Assembly (NCBI GenBank): GCA_016188265.1
Contig: JACPID010000003.1
Span: 1-64,000, forward strand
Source of the DNA: Candidatus Woesearchaeota archaeon
Lineage (GTDB): Archaea > Nanobdellota > Nanobdellia > Woesearchaeales > ARS49
Length of the DNA: 64,000 bases
Reading direction: 5' to 3'
Shown: positions 28,175-37,558 of the stretch, piece by piece
Position numbering within the stretch: position 1 is the first letter of the stretch
How the letters are laid out: every line of letters begins with the position of its first letter
The notes under the pieces: generated by a model
The model's database searches: none
What the model was told of the DNA's origin: nothing
Seen by the model: the letters and a program-made list of their open reading frames with translations, nothing else
Made by a program: the position numbers and the translations under genes

Positions 28175-29664
28175 GTAAGGTATTCTTGAATAATTTGTAT
28201 ATGATTTTTACCTCTACGTTTAGCCTCATACAAAGCTGCATCAGCTATTTCAAATAATTTTTTTGACAATTGGTCTGCATTTTCAATAGTTATTAATTTG
28301 CCTTTTCCATTAAAAAAAGCAAGACCTCCTGAAATAGTGAATTTATCATCAATGCCAATTCGCTTAAAAAAAATAGGACTTTCTTTTTCAATAAGCAAAC
28401 GTAAACGATTTACTACGCCAACAATCTCATGAAAGTCAGCAGGAGAAAAAATAACGCAAAACTCTTCCCCACCATAACGAAAAACAAGATCTTTAGCTTT
28501 AAGGGCTTTTCTTGAAGTATTTCCCAAAAACCGAAGCACATTATCCCCAACTGCGTGGCCGTAAGTATCATTTATTCTTTTAAAATTATCACCATCAAAA
28601 ACAAGCAGGCATAACTGAGAACTATCTTTGCTTGCTCTCTGAATTAGTTCTGGAATTTTCTTCCAAAAATATTTTTTTGTAAAACAATTAGTCAACTGAT
28701 CAATCAATGCTTCAAGCGCTGCAGCAGCAAGTTCTTTTTTTTCACGCAAAGAAAGCCATAAAGAACGAAGAGAATATCTTGATAAGGTTTTTTTACAAGG
28801 ATCATCAAGCATATCGCTATGCTCCATAAGCAAAGACTGATATTCTAAAACTTCTTCAGGTTTTGTAAAAGTTCTCAAGTCTTCTTTTACATCTGATAAT
28901 GTTATAACAGTTTTTTTTGAAAATGAAAAAAACATCATCTTTCTAGTTATTAAATCATGAATTTGTGTTTTTACAGTTCTCTTTTTTTCAAAAATATTTT
29001 GCAAAGGTGCAAGACATTCATTTTTTTCTTTGTATAAAGATAAAATGATTGCATAAATAATTTCTTCAAGCTCTTCTTCTTTTGCTCTAATCTGATCTTT
29101 ATTAATTTCACTTAAGTGTTCATACCATTGAAATACTTCATCTTCTTTTTGTAAAAAAAGTTTTTGATCATTAATATAAATTTCAAATTTGTCAAGAATA
29201 TGTAAAATCTGGTCTGCTAAAGAATCTTCTTCATGTTCTTTTTCAAGCGCTTGCGAGATTTTTTTAGCGCTTAATCCTATTTTTTTAACAGCCATAGAAT
29301 TTAAAGCTTCATTCTCCTTTGCTTCTAAAAAATCACGCCACTCTTTTGATAAAATGCTCTCCTCTTTTGCAGTAAGAGTTTTTTCTTCAAGTAAAAGCGC
29401 ATATTCTTTTTTTTCATAATCTAAAATTGATTGAAACTTTGAAAAAATCTGCCTCCGGATCTTTTCAATTTCGGATTTTATATGAAATATATTTGATAAA
29501 TCGCTCGCATCTCTAAGTTGCCTGCTCCACCAAACGAGATTTGCAATAAGTTTTTTATGCTCCTTAATAGTATTTAAACGATCAAAAAAACTTTTGAAAA
29601 CTTCCTGTTCTTGTTCACCTATTTTTTTAAATGCAACATACAATCTCTCAATATCATTGTTCAT
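28168..29664 (-). CDS. GGDEF-domain protein (putative diguanylate cyclase) with long helical N-terminus
   Basis: [29 protein letters not shown]...[12 protein letters not shown]; intact catalytic motif. Confidence 0.92.
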   Translation of the reverse strand: MNNDIERLYVAFKKIGEQEQEVFKSFFDRLNTIKEHKKLIANLVWWSRQLRDASDLSNIFHIKSEIEKIRRQIFSKFQSILDYEKKEYALLLEEKTLTAKEESILSKEWRDFLEAKENEALNSMAVKKIGLSAKKISQALEKEHEEDSLADQILHILDKFEIYINDQKLFLQKEDEVFQWYEHLSEINKDQIRAKEEELEEIIYAIILSLYKEKNECLAPLQNIFEKKRTVKTQIHDLITRKMMFFSFSKKTVITLSDVKEDLRTFTKPEEVLEYQSLLMEHSDMLDDPCKKTLSRYSLRSLWLSLREKKELAAAALEALIDQLTNCFTKKYFWKKIPELIQRASKDSSQLCLLVFDGDNFKRINDTYGHAVGDNVLRFLGNTSRKALKAKDLVFRYGGEEFCVIFSPADFHEIVGVVNRLRLLIEKESPIFFKRIGIDDKFTISGGLAFFNGKGKLITIENADQLSKKLFEIADAALYEAKRRGKNHIQIIQEYLTN

Positions 29665-31178
29665 AATAGCTTCATTCCAGAAAAGGTAGACTGTTCTTTT
29701 ATACTTTTCTGTTGTTTTGCTACATCATCAAAAAAAGGAATTGAAATTGGAATTGCAAATCTTGCAAATGTTGATGTAAGAATAGCCTCCCCTTTATCTA
29801 AAGAAGATATTGCATGTTCATCTTTACTTAAATCCTGAGCTGCGCTTTCAATTATGGCCTGTCTTTCTTGTTTTAATTCGGTGCCTAAAATAATTTTTGT
29901 ATTAAGATTTGCAAGAATATCGCGAGGAATTAAAGATGGTAATTGAGTAATTGCAATTAAGCCTATGTTAAACTTTCTGCCTTCTCTAGCGATTGTTGAA
30001 AATACATTATTTCCACGCTCAAGCGCATCTTTTGACAATACTCTTGGAGCTTCTTCGAGAACAATGGAAATTACAGGCAAAGCTGACAATGTTGCCTGAT
30101 CTGCTTTTTTAGCACTAGCTAATAATTCATGAGCTATAATACTTCCTAGAAAAACTTCAATTCTTTCACTAGCTAAAGAAGTATCAATAACAACTATTGT
30201 ACTTTCGTAAAGAGCTCTAATAACATCACTAACAAAAGAGTGGCCAGAAGTTGTACTAAAAATTCCTTTGCTAATAATAAAGCCATCTTGAATAGATAAA
30301 TTAAGAAGGCTTAGCAATTGCCTTTTAATAACTGCAAGCGTTGATTCTCCAAAAGAAACAGAAATAGGCTTATTTAAAATAATTGCTTCAATCCAGGAAT
30401 CAGCATATTCACGATAATATGATTGAAGCGCTTGATATTGAGGATCACTCCACTCAATAACTCCTTGAAAATGTTTTGGCTTGATTAAAGAAATATTAAT
30501 TCGCAATGTACGCGAACCTGGCGGAGGATTTGCAAAAGTGTAATATATTAGTTTGCTTGAAAATGCATGATCTTTTAAGCCGATTGAAGATCTTCCATAA
30601 TATTCATCATGAGGATCTAAAATAAGAATTCCTGCATAATTTTGAGCTAATAAATTCCACATCAAGTGCTTCATTAAAACACTTTTTCCACGGCCAGTAG
30701 TTCCACTAATTAATACATGATGACTGAGAACATTTCTGCCATCAAGAATTATTTCAACAGGTATTGTTTTTTTTCCACTTCTTAAAAATCCAAGAAAAAA
30801 AGGGTTTATAGACGGCTGAAGAAAAGAAACATCTTGTTTTGTTATTGATCTTACTGGTGAAAAAATTTTTGGCAATGTTTTGCAAGCTGCTGCTTTATTT
30901 CCTTTAATAAAAAGAATATTTTTTACATTAGCTAACTGGTACGAACGAAGTTTTTCATCCATTATTTGCAAATCTGTATCTTCTTCTAATTTTAATCCTG
31001 AAACAAGTTCAAGTTGCTGTTGCGATAATTGAGAACCATATGCAAGATCAAATACTTGCAAAAGAATCTTATTTTCTTTATCTTCAGTTATTAATAATTC
31101 ACCTAATTCAAAATATTCACTATTTTTTTGGCGAACACAAATATTTCCAAATTGACCTGAAATAACCAACCCTCTCAT
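29661..31178 (-). CDS. herA: HerA-like DNA translocase (DUF87/FtsK-HerA ATPase)
   Basis: [67 protein letters not shown]. Confidence 0.92.
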   Translation of the reverse strand: MRGLVISGQFGNICVRQKNSEYFELGELLITEDKENKILLQVFDLAYGSQLSQQQLELVSGLKLEEDTDLQIMDEKLRSYQLANVKNILFIKGNKAAACKTLPKIFSPVRSITKQDVSFLQPSINPFFLGFLRSGKKTIPVEIILDGRNVLSHHVLISGTTGRGKSVLMKHLMWNLLAQNYAGILILDPHDEYYGRSSIGLKDHAFSSKLIYYTFANPPPGSRTLRINISLIKPKHFQGVIEWSDPQYQALQSYYREYADSWIEAIILNKPISVSFGESTLAVIKRQLLSLLNLSIQDGFIISKGIFSTTSGHSFVSDVIRALYESTIVVIDTSLASERIEVFLGSIIAHELLASAKKADQATLSALPVISIVLEEAPRVLSKDALERGNNVFSTIAREGRKFNIGLIAITQLPSLIPRDILANLNTKIILGTELKQERQAIIESAAQDLSKDEHAISSLDKGEAILTSTFARFAIPISIPFFDDVAKQQKSIKEQSTFSGMKLL

Positions 31179-31248
31179 TTATAGAAATAAGTTAACAAAA
31201 GATTTATATAACTATCTTCCACAATATATCACAAAAGCAGGTGATAAT

Positions 31249-31827
31249 ATGTTAAGATTACTTTGGAGTCCTGGCAGCCTTATTGAAGATTTAAGAGGAA
31301 AACCAAGTTTTGGACTTGCATTTTTCACTTTAGTAATAAGCACACTCATCATATGCGGAAGTATTGTTTTATTTAGTTTTGTATCTCAGGATTCAAAAAT
31401 TCTGCTTAAAACAACAGGCACAATATTTGTAGCTGTTATTGTTATAGTCTTTTACTTGGCAGCATTATTAACTGCTATTATGAAAACACTTTCTGGAAAT
31501 GGTTCTTACACTGCAGGCCTTTCAAGCCTTTCATTACCAATGATGCCATTATCTGTTGCATTACTATTAATTGTTTTAGCAAACATTGTTAATATTACAA
31601 GCCAAACAATAATTGCAATATACACTATGTGGATAATCACTGGCCTATCAACTCCTTTTTTATTAGTGTTAAGCATATCTACAATATTTCGCGCACTAAA
31701 AGAATTATTTGAAACAAATATGATCACAGCATTATTAGGCTTTTTTCTTTTAAAAATAACAGTCATTGCACTATTGCTAGCAAGCACAACTCAATACTGG
31801 CTGCCACTATTAATTATAGCAGAGTAA
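31249..31827 (+). CDS. Yip1-like membrane protein
   Basis: LWSPGSLIEDLRGKPSFGLAFFTLVISTLI; ~5 TM segments. Confidence 0.7.
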   Translation: MLRLLWSPGSLIEDLRGKPSFGLAFFTLVISTLIICGSIVLFSFVSQDSKILLKTTGTIFVAVIVIVFYLAALLTAIMKTLSGNGSYTAGLSSLSLPMMPLSVALLLIVLANIVNITSQTIIAIYTMWIITGLSTPFLLVLSISTIFRALKELFETNMITALLGFFLLKITVIALLLASTTQYWLPLLIIAE

Positions 31828-31863
31828 TAATTATTATAAACTAGTTTAATAAACATAATAACA

Positions 31864-32067
31864 ATGGAAGACAATTTTCTAAAAAAAAAAGAAGTGCAAA
31901 AAGCTCTTAAAGAAGCAAAGAAACTTGAAAAACATATTATTCCTCAAGAAGAGATTGTAAAAACTTATGAAGAAGGCCTTGAACAATTAAATAAGTTAAA
32001 AGAATTTTTAAAACCAGCATGGTTTGTTAAAGATACTGACAGCAAGAAAAAAAAAGATAGCACCTAA
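31864..32067 (+). CDS. Small charged hypothetical protein
   Basis: 67-aa ORF. Confidence 0.6.
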   Translation: MEDNFLKKKEVQKALKEAKKLEKHIIPQEEIVKTYEEGLEQLNKLKEFLKPAWFVKDTDSKKKKDST

Positions 32068-32212
32068 TTAAACACTATGCACCACTCAACAGTTATTACC
32101 GTCGAGTCTTAGTAATAATACCGACGAAAAGTTTATAAAATAGAAGTCCTAACATTATTAGATTCGATGCGTTCTCGTCGAAATAATAAAAAAAAAATCG
32201 GAGGAGTGACTA

Positions 32213-32440
32213 ATGGCACAAAAAGTAACAAAAGTAGGTGTAAAAAAAGAAAAAGGATATCTCTACTTTGTAGATAAAAAAGGAAATGTAGCTCGTGCAA
32301 AAATGGCACGCGGTAAAAAAAGAGGCGGCAAAACAGAAGTTGTTGCAAAAGCAGGTGTAAAAAAAGAAAAAGGATATCTCTACTTTGTAGATAAACAAGG
32401 AGATGTTTCAAAAGCTAAAATGGCACGCGGCGGAAGATAA
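32213..32440 (+). CDS. Small basic protein with internal tandem duplication
   Basis: Two copies of GVKKEKGYLYFVDKxGxVxxAKMARG; cggagg RBS upstream; 43-nt exact repeat 32236-32278 / 32353-32395. Confidence 0.85.
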   Translation: MAQKVTKVGVKKEKGYLYFVDKKGNVARAKMARGKKRGGKTEVVAKAGVKKEKGYLYFVDKQGDVSKAKMARGGR

Positions 32441-32596
32441 ACCCGCCTTTGCTTATTAAATAAGGAGGTTATGCTTCATGGGAATTGCCATCTTTGGCGG
32501 ATAATACAGTCACAAATAAATCTGATAGTACTATATATTTTTAGAAAACTATTTATACTTGGCATTGCCTGTTCAAGTTATAAGAGGGGTTTTTAG

Positions 32597-33235
32597 ATGG
32601 TAATGAAGTTTTTTAAAAGAATCTTTGGAAGATTATGGAAAGACCTATTTAAAGGCAAAAAAGAACTGAAATTAGGACTGTACGGCCCGCCAAATTCTGG
32701 TAAAACCACTTTAGCAAATAGAATATGCTTAGATTGGCTTGGCGAAGAAATGGGCAGTGTAAGTAGCATTGCACATGAAACACGAGAAATACAAATAAAA
32801 GAACAAATTTCTATTCGTTCAAAAGATGGAAAAGAATTATTTTTTAATCTAGTAGACACTCCGGGAATTGCAACAAGAATTGATTATGAAGATTTTTTAA
32901 AAGCAGGATTAACTGAAAATAAAGCAAAAAAAAGAGCAAAAGAAGCAACAAAAGGAATAATTGATGCAATTAAATGGCTTGATGACATGGATGCTGTTGT
33001 TGTTGTTTTAGATGCAACTCAAGACCCGTACTCGCAAGTTAACATAACAATAATAGGAAATCTAGCGGCAAGAAACATACCTGTTATTATAGCTGCAAAT
33101 AAAGTTGATTTAAGAAAGTCAAATATGAAAAAAATAGAATCTGCATTCCCACAATATGAAGTTGTTGGAATTTCAGCAAAATATGGAAAGCATGTTGAAA
33201 AATTATATGAAACCTTCTTTAATTTAGTAAAATAA
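32597..33235 (+). CDS. Era-like GTP-binding protein
   Basis: GPPNSGKTTLANR (G1), VDTPGIATR (G3), NKVD (G4). Confidence 0.9.
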   Translation: MVMKFFKRIFGRLWKDLFKGKKELKLGLYGPPNSGKTTLANRICLDWLGEEMGSVSSIAHETREIQIKEQISIRSKDGKELFFNLVDTPGIATRIDYEDFLKAGLTENKAKKRAKEATKGIIDAIKWLDDMDAVVVVLDATQDPYSQVNITIIGNLAARNIPVIIAANKVDLRKSNMKKIESAFPQYEVVGISAKYGKHVEKLYETFFNLVK

Positions 33236-33237
33236 AA

Positions 33238-33621
33238 ATGGTAACTATACAATTTGTTCCATATGGAGAAATTGAAGATGTTAGCAGTGTTGGAAGGATT
33301 AGAAAATTATTAAATATTGCAAAACAAAATAAAATTGTATTATTACAAGGAAGACTTAAAAAAGAAGAAGAAGCTGAACTTATAAAAGCAACAATGGAAG
33401 AAATAAACAAAGAATTCAAAGGCATTGAATTAGCTGTTATTAATCCTGCAGAACAAGCATCAACTAAATTTCAAAAATTTCGAAACCAAGTATTTTCAAG
33501 TATTTTAGGAGATAGGCAAGGACTGACAATAATAGGCCCTGCAAATGTTGTAAAATCAATAAAAAAAGACCCTCATAAAATTGAATTGTTAACTGCAGAA
33601 AACAGAAAAAGAAGGAAATAA
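33238..33621 (+). CDS. DUF2073 family protein
   Basis: Gene order and sequence (VQFVPY-like N-terminus, GRLKKEEEAELIKATME) in a conserved archaeal trio. Confidence 0.75.
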   Translation: MVTIQFVPYGEIEDVSSVGRIRKLLNIAKQNKIVLLQGRLKKEEEAELIKATMEEINKEFKGIELAVINPAEQASTKFQKFRNQVFSSILGDRQGLTIIGPANVVKSIKKDPHKIELLTAENRKRRK

Positions 33622-33623
33622 CA

Positions 33624-34001
33624 ATGCCCCACCAATGCGTAAGGTGCAATGCCATTTATGAAGATGGAAGCAAAGAAATTCTAAAAGGCTGTTCCTGCGG
33701 AGCTCGACTATTTTTTTTCATTAAAAAAGAAAGGCTAGAACAGCTTAAAAAAGATTTAGATGTTAATCTTTCAAATGAAGATAAAAAACAAATAGAAGAA
33801 GATGTGTATGACCTTATAGGAACAAAAGATCCTGATGCGCCTGTAATTTTAGACTTTGAAACAATACGCATACTTAAACCAGGAAAATATGAAGTAGATC
33901 TTGTTCAGTTATTTAAAAAAGAACCTCTTGTTTTTAAATTAGAAGAAGGAAAATACATCATTGATTTGCCTGAAACATTTGAAAGACTTAAAAACAAATA
34001 G
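33624..34001 (+). CDS. Zn-ribbon protein (DUF2072-like)
   Basis: MPHQCVRCNAIYEDGSKEILKGCSCGARLFFFI. Confidence 0.8.
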   Translation: MPHQCVRCNAIYEDGSKEILKGCSCGARLFFFIKKERLEQLKKDLDVNLSNEDKKQIEEDVYDLIGTKDPDAPVILDFETIRILKPGKYEVDLVQLFKKEPLVFKLEEGKYIIDLPETFERLKNK

Positions 34002-34011
34002 TTTTAACAAA

Positions 34012-34098
34012 TAGAAAACGAAATAAATAATAGGACAATAGTTTCGTTTTCTAAATAGTACGCGCCATAAGAGTGTCCTACAAATTATGGCGCGTACT
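34012..34098 (+). repeat. Family-1 tandem double-hairpin element, copy 3
   Basis: Same as copy 1 apart from g to a in loop A (taggac) and a 1-nt deletion in loop B. Confidence 0.95.
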
Positions 34099-34102
34099 AA
34101 AA

Positions 34103-35008
34103 TCATTCATCATCAATAATAATTCTGGCAATATTATTCAATAAAGTGATTACTTGTTTAAAATGCTCATGTGTTTCATTAGGCAATTGATCAACTTCCT
34201 GCATAATTATTGTTCTTTGTTTAGCAAAATTATCTGCAAAATGTTTGTCTTTAGTATAAAATGATTTCATAAGTGCTTCATAATGTTCTGAAATATTTTT
34301 TAGAAATAATTGAACTGAATTTTGTTTTTCTTTTATAAGAGGATAAATATTTTTACAACAATCTGCAATATTTTCCAAATTAACAGCCAAATACCATAAA
34401 GATAATATTCTTGCAGGAAGGATTTTAAATTGTTCTGCCAATGTATCATCTTTTAAAGATCCTTTAAGCATACGAAATACTAAAAAGTATAATCTATTAA
34501 CATCTTGATCACGAAATGACAAGCTTTCCTGAGCTGTATCTTTTGATATATCTTGAAACATTGAACGTAAAATCATATCAATGCGCCTGATAGTTTTTTC
34601 AATAGAAACATCATCTATATTAAGGAGATCTCTTGCTGTAAATGAATTAGAAGATTGTTCAATAAGCTCTAGTGCAACAAAATCCCTTAAAAGTTCTCTT
34701 AATTCCTGTTGATTTTTTTTAACCTGCTCCCCAACTATATTTATTGTGTGATAATTATTTATGTACGCAGAAGTTATTTCTCTTTGAAGTGTTTCAAATG
34801 CTTTTGATTTTTCAAATGAGAGAGTAATTTCTCTTGCAACTGGTTTTGATCTTTTAATATGCGGGGTAATAATTATTTCTGTGGATGATTTCTCATATAA
34901 GTAAACAGCATCTCCTTTTTTGAGGTTATTTTTATCCAGCCACTCTTTTGGCAAAGATAAAGTATGACTTGTTTGTCCTGCTTTTACTAATTTTCTAACA
35001 TAAACCAT
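34103..35008 (-). CDS. AbrB/SpoVT-domain PhoU-like regulator
   Basis: VRKLVKAGQTSHTLSLPKEWLDKNNLKKGDAVYLYE N-terminal swapped-hairpin domain; helical PhoU-like C-terminal region. Confidence 0.85.
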   Translation of the reverse strand: MVYVRKLVKAGQTSHTLSLPKEWLDKNNLKKGDAVYLYEKSSTEIIITPHIKRSKPVAREITLSFEKSKAFETLQREITSAYINNYHTINIVGEQVKKNQQELRELLRDFVALELIEQSSNSFTARDLLNIDDVSIEKTIRRIDMILRSMFQDISKDTAQESLSFRDQDVNRLYFLVFRMLKGSLKDDTLAEQFKILPARILSLWYLAVNLENIADCCKNIYPLIKEKQNSVQLFLKNISEHYEALMKSFYTKDKHFADNFAKQRTIIMQEVDQLPNETHEHFKQVITLLNNIARIIIDDE

Positions 35009-35119
35009 AACAACCTCTTTACAACCTAAAGTATATACTTACCGTACTTGCCGTATTATATGTGCATTATTCATATATAAAAGCTTTTACATCCTATAAA
35101 ATACAATGGTTAAGAACTA

Positions 35120-35387
35120 AAAAGGACGGTGTTAGTCGAAGAGGACGCAAATCCTAACATTGAGGAGGTCAAGGCTGAGCGTCAACAAAAACCTAAATGC
35201 CTTGCACCATATCCTTTTCAATATTATTTTCCTAATCAATAGGTGATTTGTTAGGCGAACATAAGTCACAACTCACAACAACTTACTGGGCGGGATTATA
35301 ACATCCCACCCATTGCACTCATCCCTCAAACCCCTCTAATGGCGCGAACATGGATTTCTTAATCTCGCGCCAATTTTTTTAATTTTT
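35120..35387 (+). ncRNA. Candidate structured non-coding RNA
   Basis: GC-rich non-ORF segment in an AT-rich genome; TATA-like ctataaaata at 35094 and tatataaaag at 35074; several helices; ggcgcga/tcgcgcc hairpin plus T-run at the end. Confidence 0.55.
35341..35387 (+). terminator. Hairpin plus T-run
   Basis: ggcgcga (35341-35347)/tcgcgcc (35365-35371) followed by aatttttttaatttttt. Confidence 0.75.
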
Positions 35388-35448
35388 TATGCTAAAAACT
35401 ATATACAAATATAGAAATTATTATAAAACTAGCAGTATAACAAAACAT

Positions 35449-36558
35449 ATGCAATTAAAAAATAAAAACTTAGAAGAAAAAACAATCTTGTTTCTTAAAA
35501 ACCTTGAAAAAAAAGACAAAATTGCAATAATGCACCATTCAGACCCAGATGGTGTTTGTTCTGGAGTTCTTATTTCAAAAATTATTGAACGTTTAAGAGA
35601 TAAACCAATTGATTTACGTTATAATCAACATAGCAATGAACATGCTATACAACCACAAACTGTTAAATTACTAAAAAAATACAGTATTAACAAACTAATA
35701 ACAACAGACATATGTTCTGAAGAAAATAAAAAAAAATTAGAAGAAGTAGAAGATTTTGCTAAAATACTGATTATAGATCATCACAGATTTAAACATGATG
35801 CAAACTCAGAAAAAACCATTATGTTTAAGCCCCAACTTGTTTATGAAGGTATTGAACCTTCAAAGTATTGTTCAGCAAAACTAGTATATGATTTAGGAGA
35901 AAAATGCAGTATTTTTATGAAGGATCTTGATTGGATAGCATCGATAGGCATTGTTGCTGACATGGCTTTTCAAGAATGGGAAGAATTTCTTAAAAACACT
36001 GCTGAAAAATATGGAATTGAAAAAAATAATTGGTGGGAAGGAAAATTTGGAAAAGCTTCAAACCTAATTAATGATACTGAATGCTTTAATGATGAGCTTG
36101 CTAAAGAAAGTTTTTATTTTTTATCAAATGCGAGAAATATCCGAGATTTTTTATCATCTCCTTTAATAAAATATCAGAATATTATTCAAGAAGAAGTTGA
36201 TAATTGTCTCTCCTCTGCTAATGAAAAAGCAGAACATTATTCAGAATTAGAGCTGGTATATTACGAGATTAAACCTAAATATAAAGTAAAATCTTCAATA
36301 AGCACATTGATAAGCATGGAAAAGCCAAATACAACATTTATTATTGTTGACTTGTCAGAAGAGTATGCTACTGTAAGCGGAAGAAGATTAGATGGAAAAA
36401 TTGCAATGAATGAATTATTTGAATATGCAACAAAAGACATAACAGAAGCGCATGGGGGAGGACATGTTAATTCAGGAGGAGCTACTGTTCCAAAAAAAAG
36501 TTATGCTCTATTTAAACAAAGAATTTTTGAATATCTCAAAAACTACCTACTTCAGTAG
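35449..36558 (+). CDS. DHH-family phosphoesterase (RecJ/GAN-like)
   Basis: IMHHSDPDGVCSGVLI, LIIDHHRF, AHGGGHVNSGGA; ATG at 35449 is a better start than 35389. Confidence 0.88.
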   Translation: MQLKNKNLEEKTILFLKNLEKKDKIAIMHHSDPDGVCSGVLISKIIERLRDKPIDLRYNQHSNEHAIQPQTVKLLKKYSINKLITTDICSEENKKKLEEVEDFAKILIIDHHRFKHDANSEKTIMFKPQLVYEGIEPSKYCSAKLVYDLGEKCSIFMKDLDWIASIGIVADMAFQEWEEFLKNTAEKYGIEKNNWWEGKFGKASNLINDTECFNDELAKESFYFLSNARNIRDFLSSPLIKYQNIIQEEVDNCLSSANEKAEHYSELELVYYEIKPKYKVKSSISTLISMEKPNTTFIIVDLSEEYATVSGRRLDGKIAMNELFEYATKDITEAHGGGHVNSGGATVPKKSYALFKQRIFEYLKNYLLQ

Positions 36559-36568
36559 GTAGTTTTTG
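36537..36568. repeat. Perfect 14-bp hairpin over the DHH gene stop codon
   Basis: caaaaactacctac ttca gtaggtagtttttg. Confidence 0.9.
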
Positions 36569-36580
36569 ATCATACAAATA

Positions 36581-37558
36581 ATGACATATACAAGCTTACT
36601 ACTCGACTTTGTTGAAACGCTTTTCACAGCACAATCTACAGAAATTTTACTAGATAAAGCAACAGAATTTCTTACAAATACTTTCAAAATATCAAACACA
36701 TGCATTTATCTTAAAGAAAATAAAAAAAGATTTTATTCAAATATACAAATTGAAAAAGAATACTCTTTAATTGAACAAAAATTATTAGAACTATTATGCT
36801 CTCTTAAAACAATAACATCAATTGCTTCAATTAAAAAAGATGTACTTACAGAAAATATCAAGATAGAAAACATTCCTAATTCAGTTCTGGCAATACCTTT
36901 AATAGATCAAAGAGAGTTCTTTGGTGCAATTTTTTTATACTCTGAAAAAGAACTTAAAGATTTTCAAGATATTTCTGATCAATTACAAAAAAGATTCTTA
37001 AATGCATACAAGTACATAAATAAGTATGATGAACTTAAAAAAACATCAGTAACAGATCCTTTAACAGGACTTTTCAATAGAATTTACATGATAGATTTCT
37101 TAAACCAAACACTCAAACATGCTGAAATTAGCAAAAAACCAACATCTATTATAATTTTAGACCTGGATAATTTTAAAGGATATAATGATACAAAAGGGCA
37201 CTTAGAAGGGGATAAACTTCTCAAAACAGTATCTGAAGGTATTTGCAACAAATTTCGTTTTCAAGATGTTGCTTGCAGATATGGCGGTGAAGAATTTGTT
37301 GTAATTCTCCCAAATACTGAAAGTAAAATCGCACTTCAGCGTGCAGAAGAAGTGAGAAGATTCATTGAAGCAGATTGCAATACAACCATAAGTGTAGGAG
37401 TAATGACTTGCCTAAACTCCTCGCTAAGTTCTCAAGAAATGTTAAAAAATGCAGATGATGCCCTATATAAAGCAAAAAGAACTGGAAAAAATAAAGTAAT
37501 TCAGTATATTTCTGTAGATAAAAGCCTCGGGGTTATTGATACAACACATGCAATATGA
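36581..37558 (+). CDS. GAF-like plus GGDEF protein (putative diguanylate cyclase)
   Basis: DPLTGLFNRIYM, LDLDNFKGYNDTKGHLEGD, RFQD-VACRY-GGEEF (RxxD I-site); ORF track starts at TTG 36566. Confidence 0.93.
   Translation: MTYTSLLLDFVETLFTAQSTEILLDKATEFLTNTFKISNTCIYLKENKKRFYSNIQIEKEYSLIEQKLLELLCSLKTITSIASIKKDVLTENIKIENIPNSVLAIPLIDQREFFGAIFLYSEKELKDFQDISDQLQKRFLNAYKYINKYDELKKTSVTDPLTGLFNRIYMIDFLNQTLKHAEISKKPTSIIILDLDNFKGYNDTKGHLEGDKLLKTVSEGICNKFRFQDVACRYGGEEFVVILPNTESKIALQRAEEVRRFIEADCNTTISVGVMTCLNSSLSSQEMLKNADDALYKAKRTGKNKVIQYISVDKSLGVIDTTHAI

Noticed and set aside
32236-32395. Repeat pair considered as a CRISPR-like array
   Set aside because: Only two units, in frame inside a gene, spacer also coding; no cas genes in the window.
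32133-32411. - strand ORFs rich in L/F opposite the small basic protein
   Set aside because: Antisense of a lysine-rich repeat gene; the repeated peptide is explained by the duplication on the + strand.
35120-35387. Assignment of the ncRNA candidate to SRP RNA or RNase P RNA
   Set aside because: Could not find the SRP helix-8 core or RNase P conserved regions; left unassigned.
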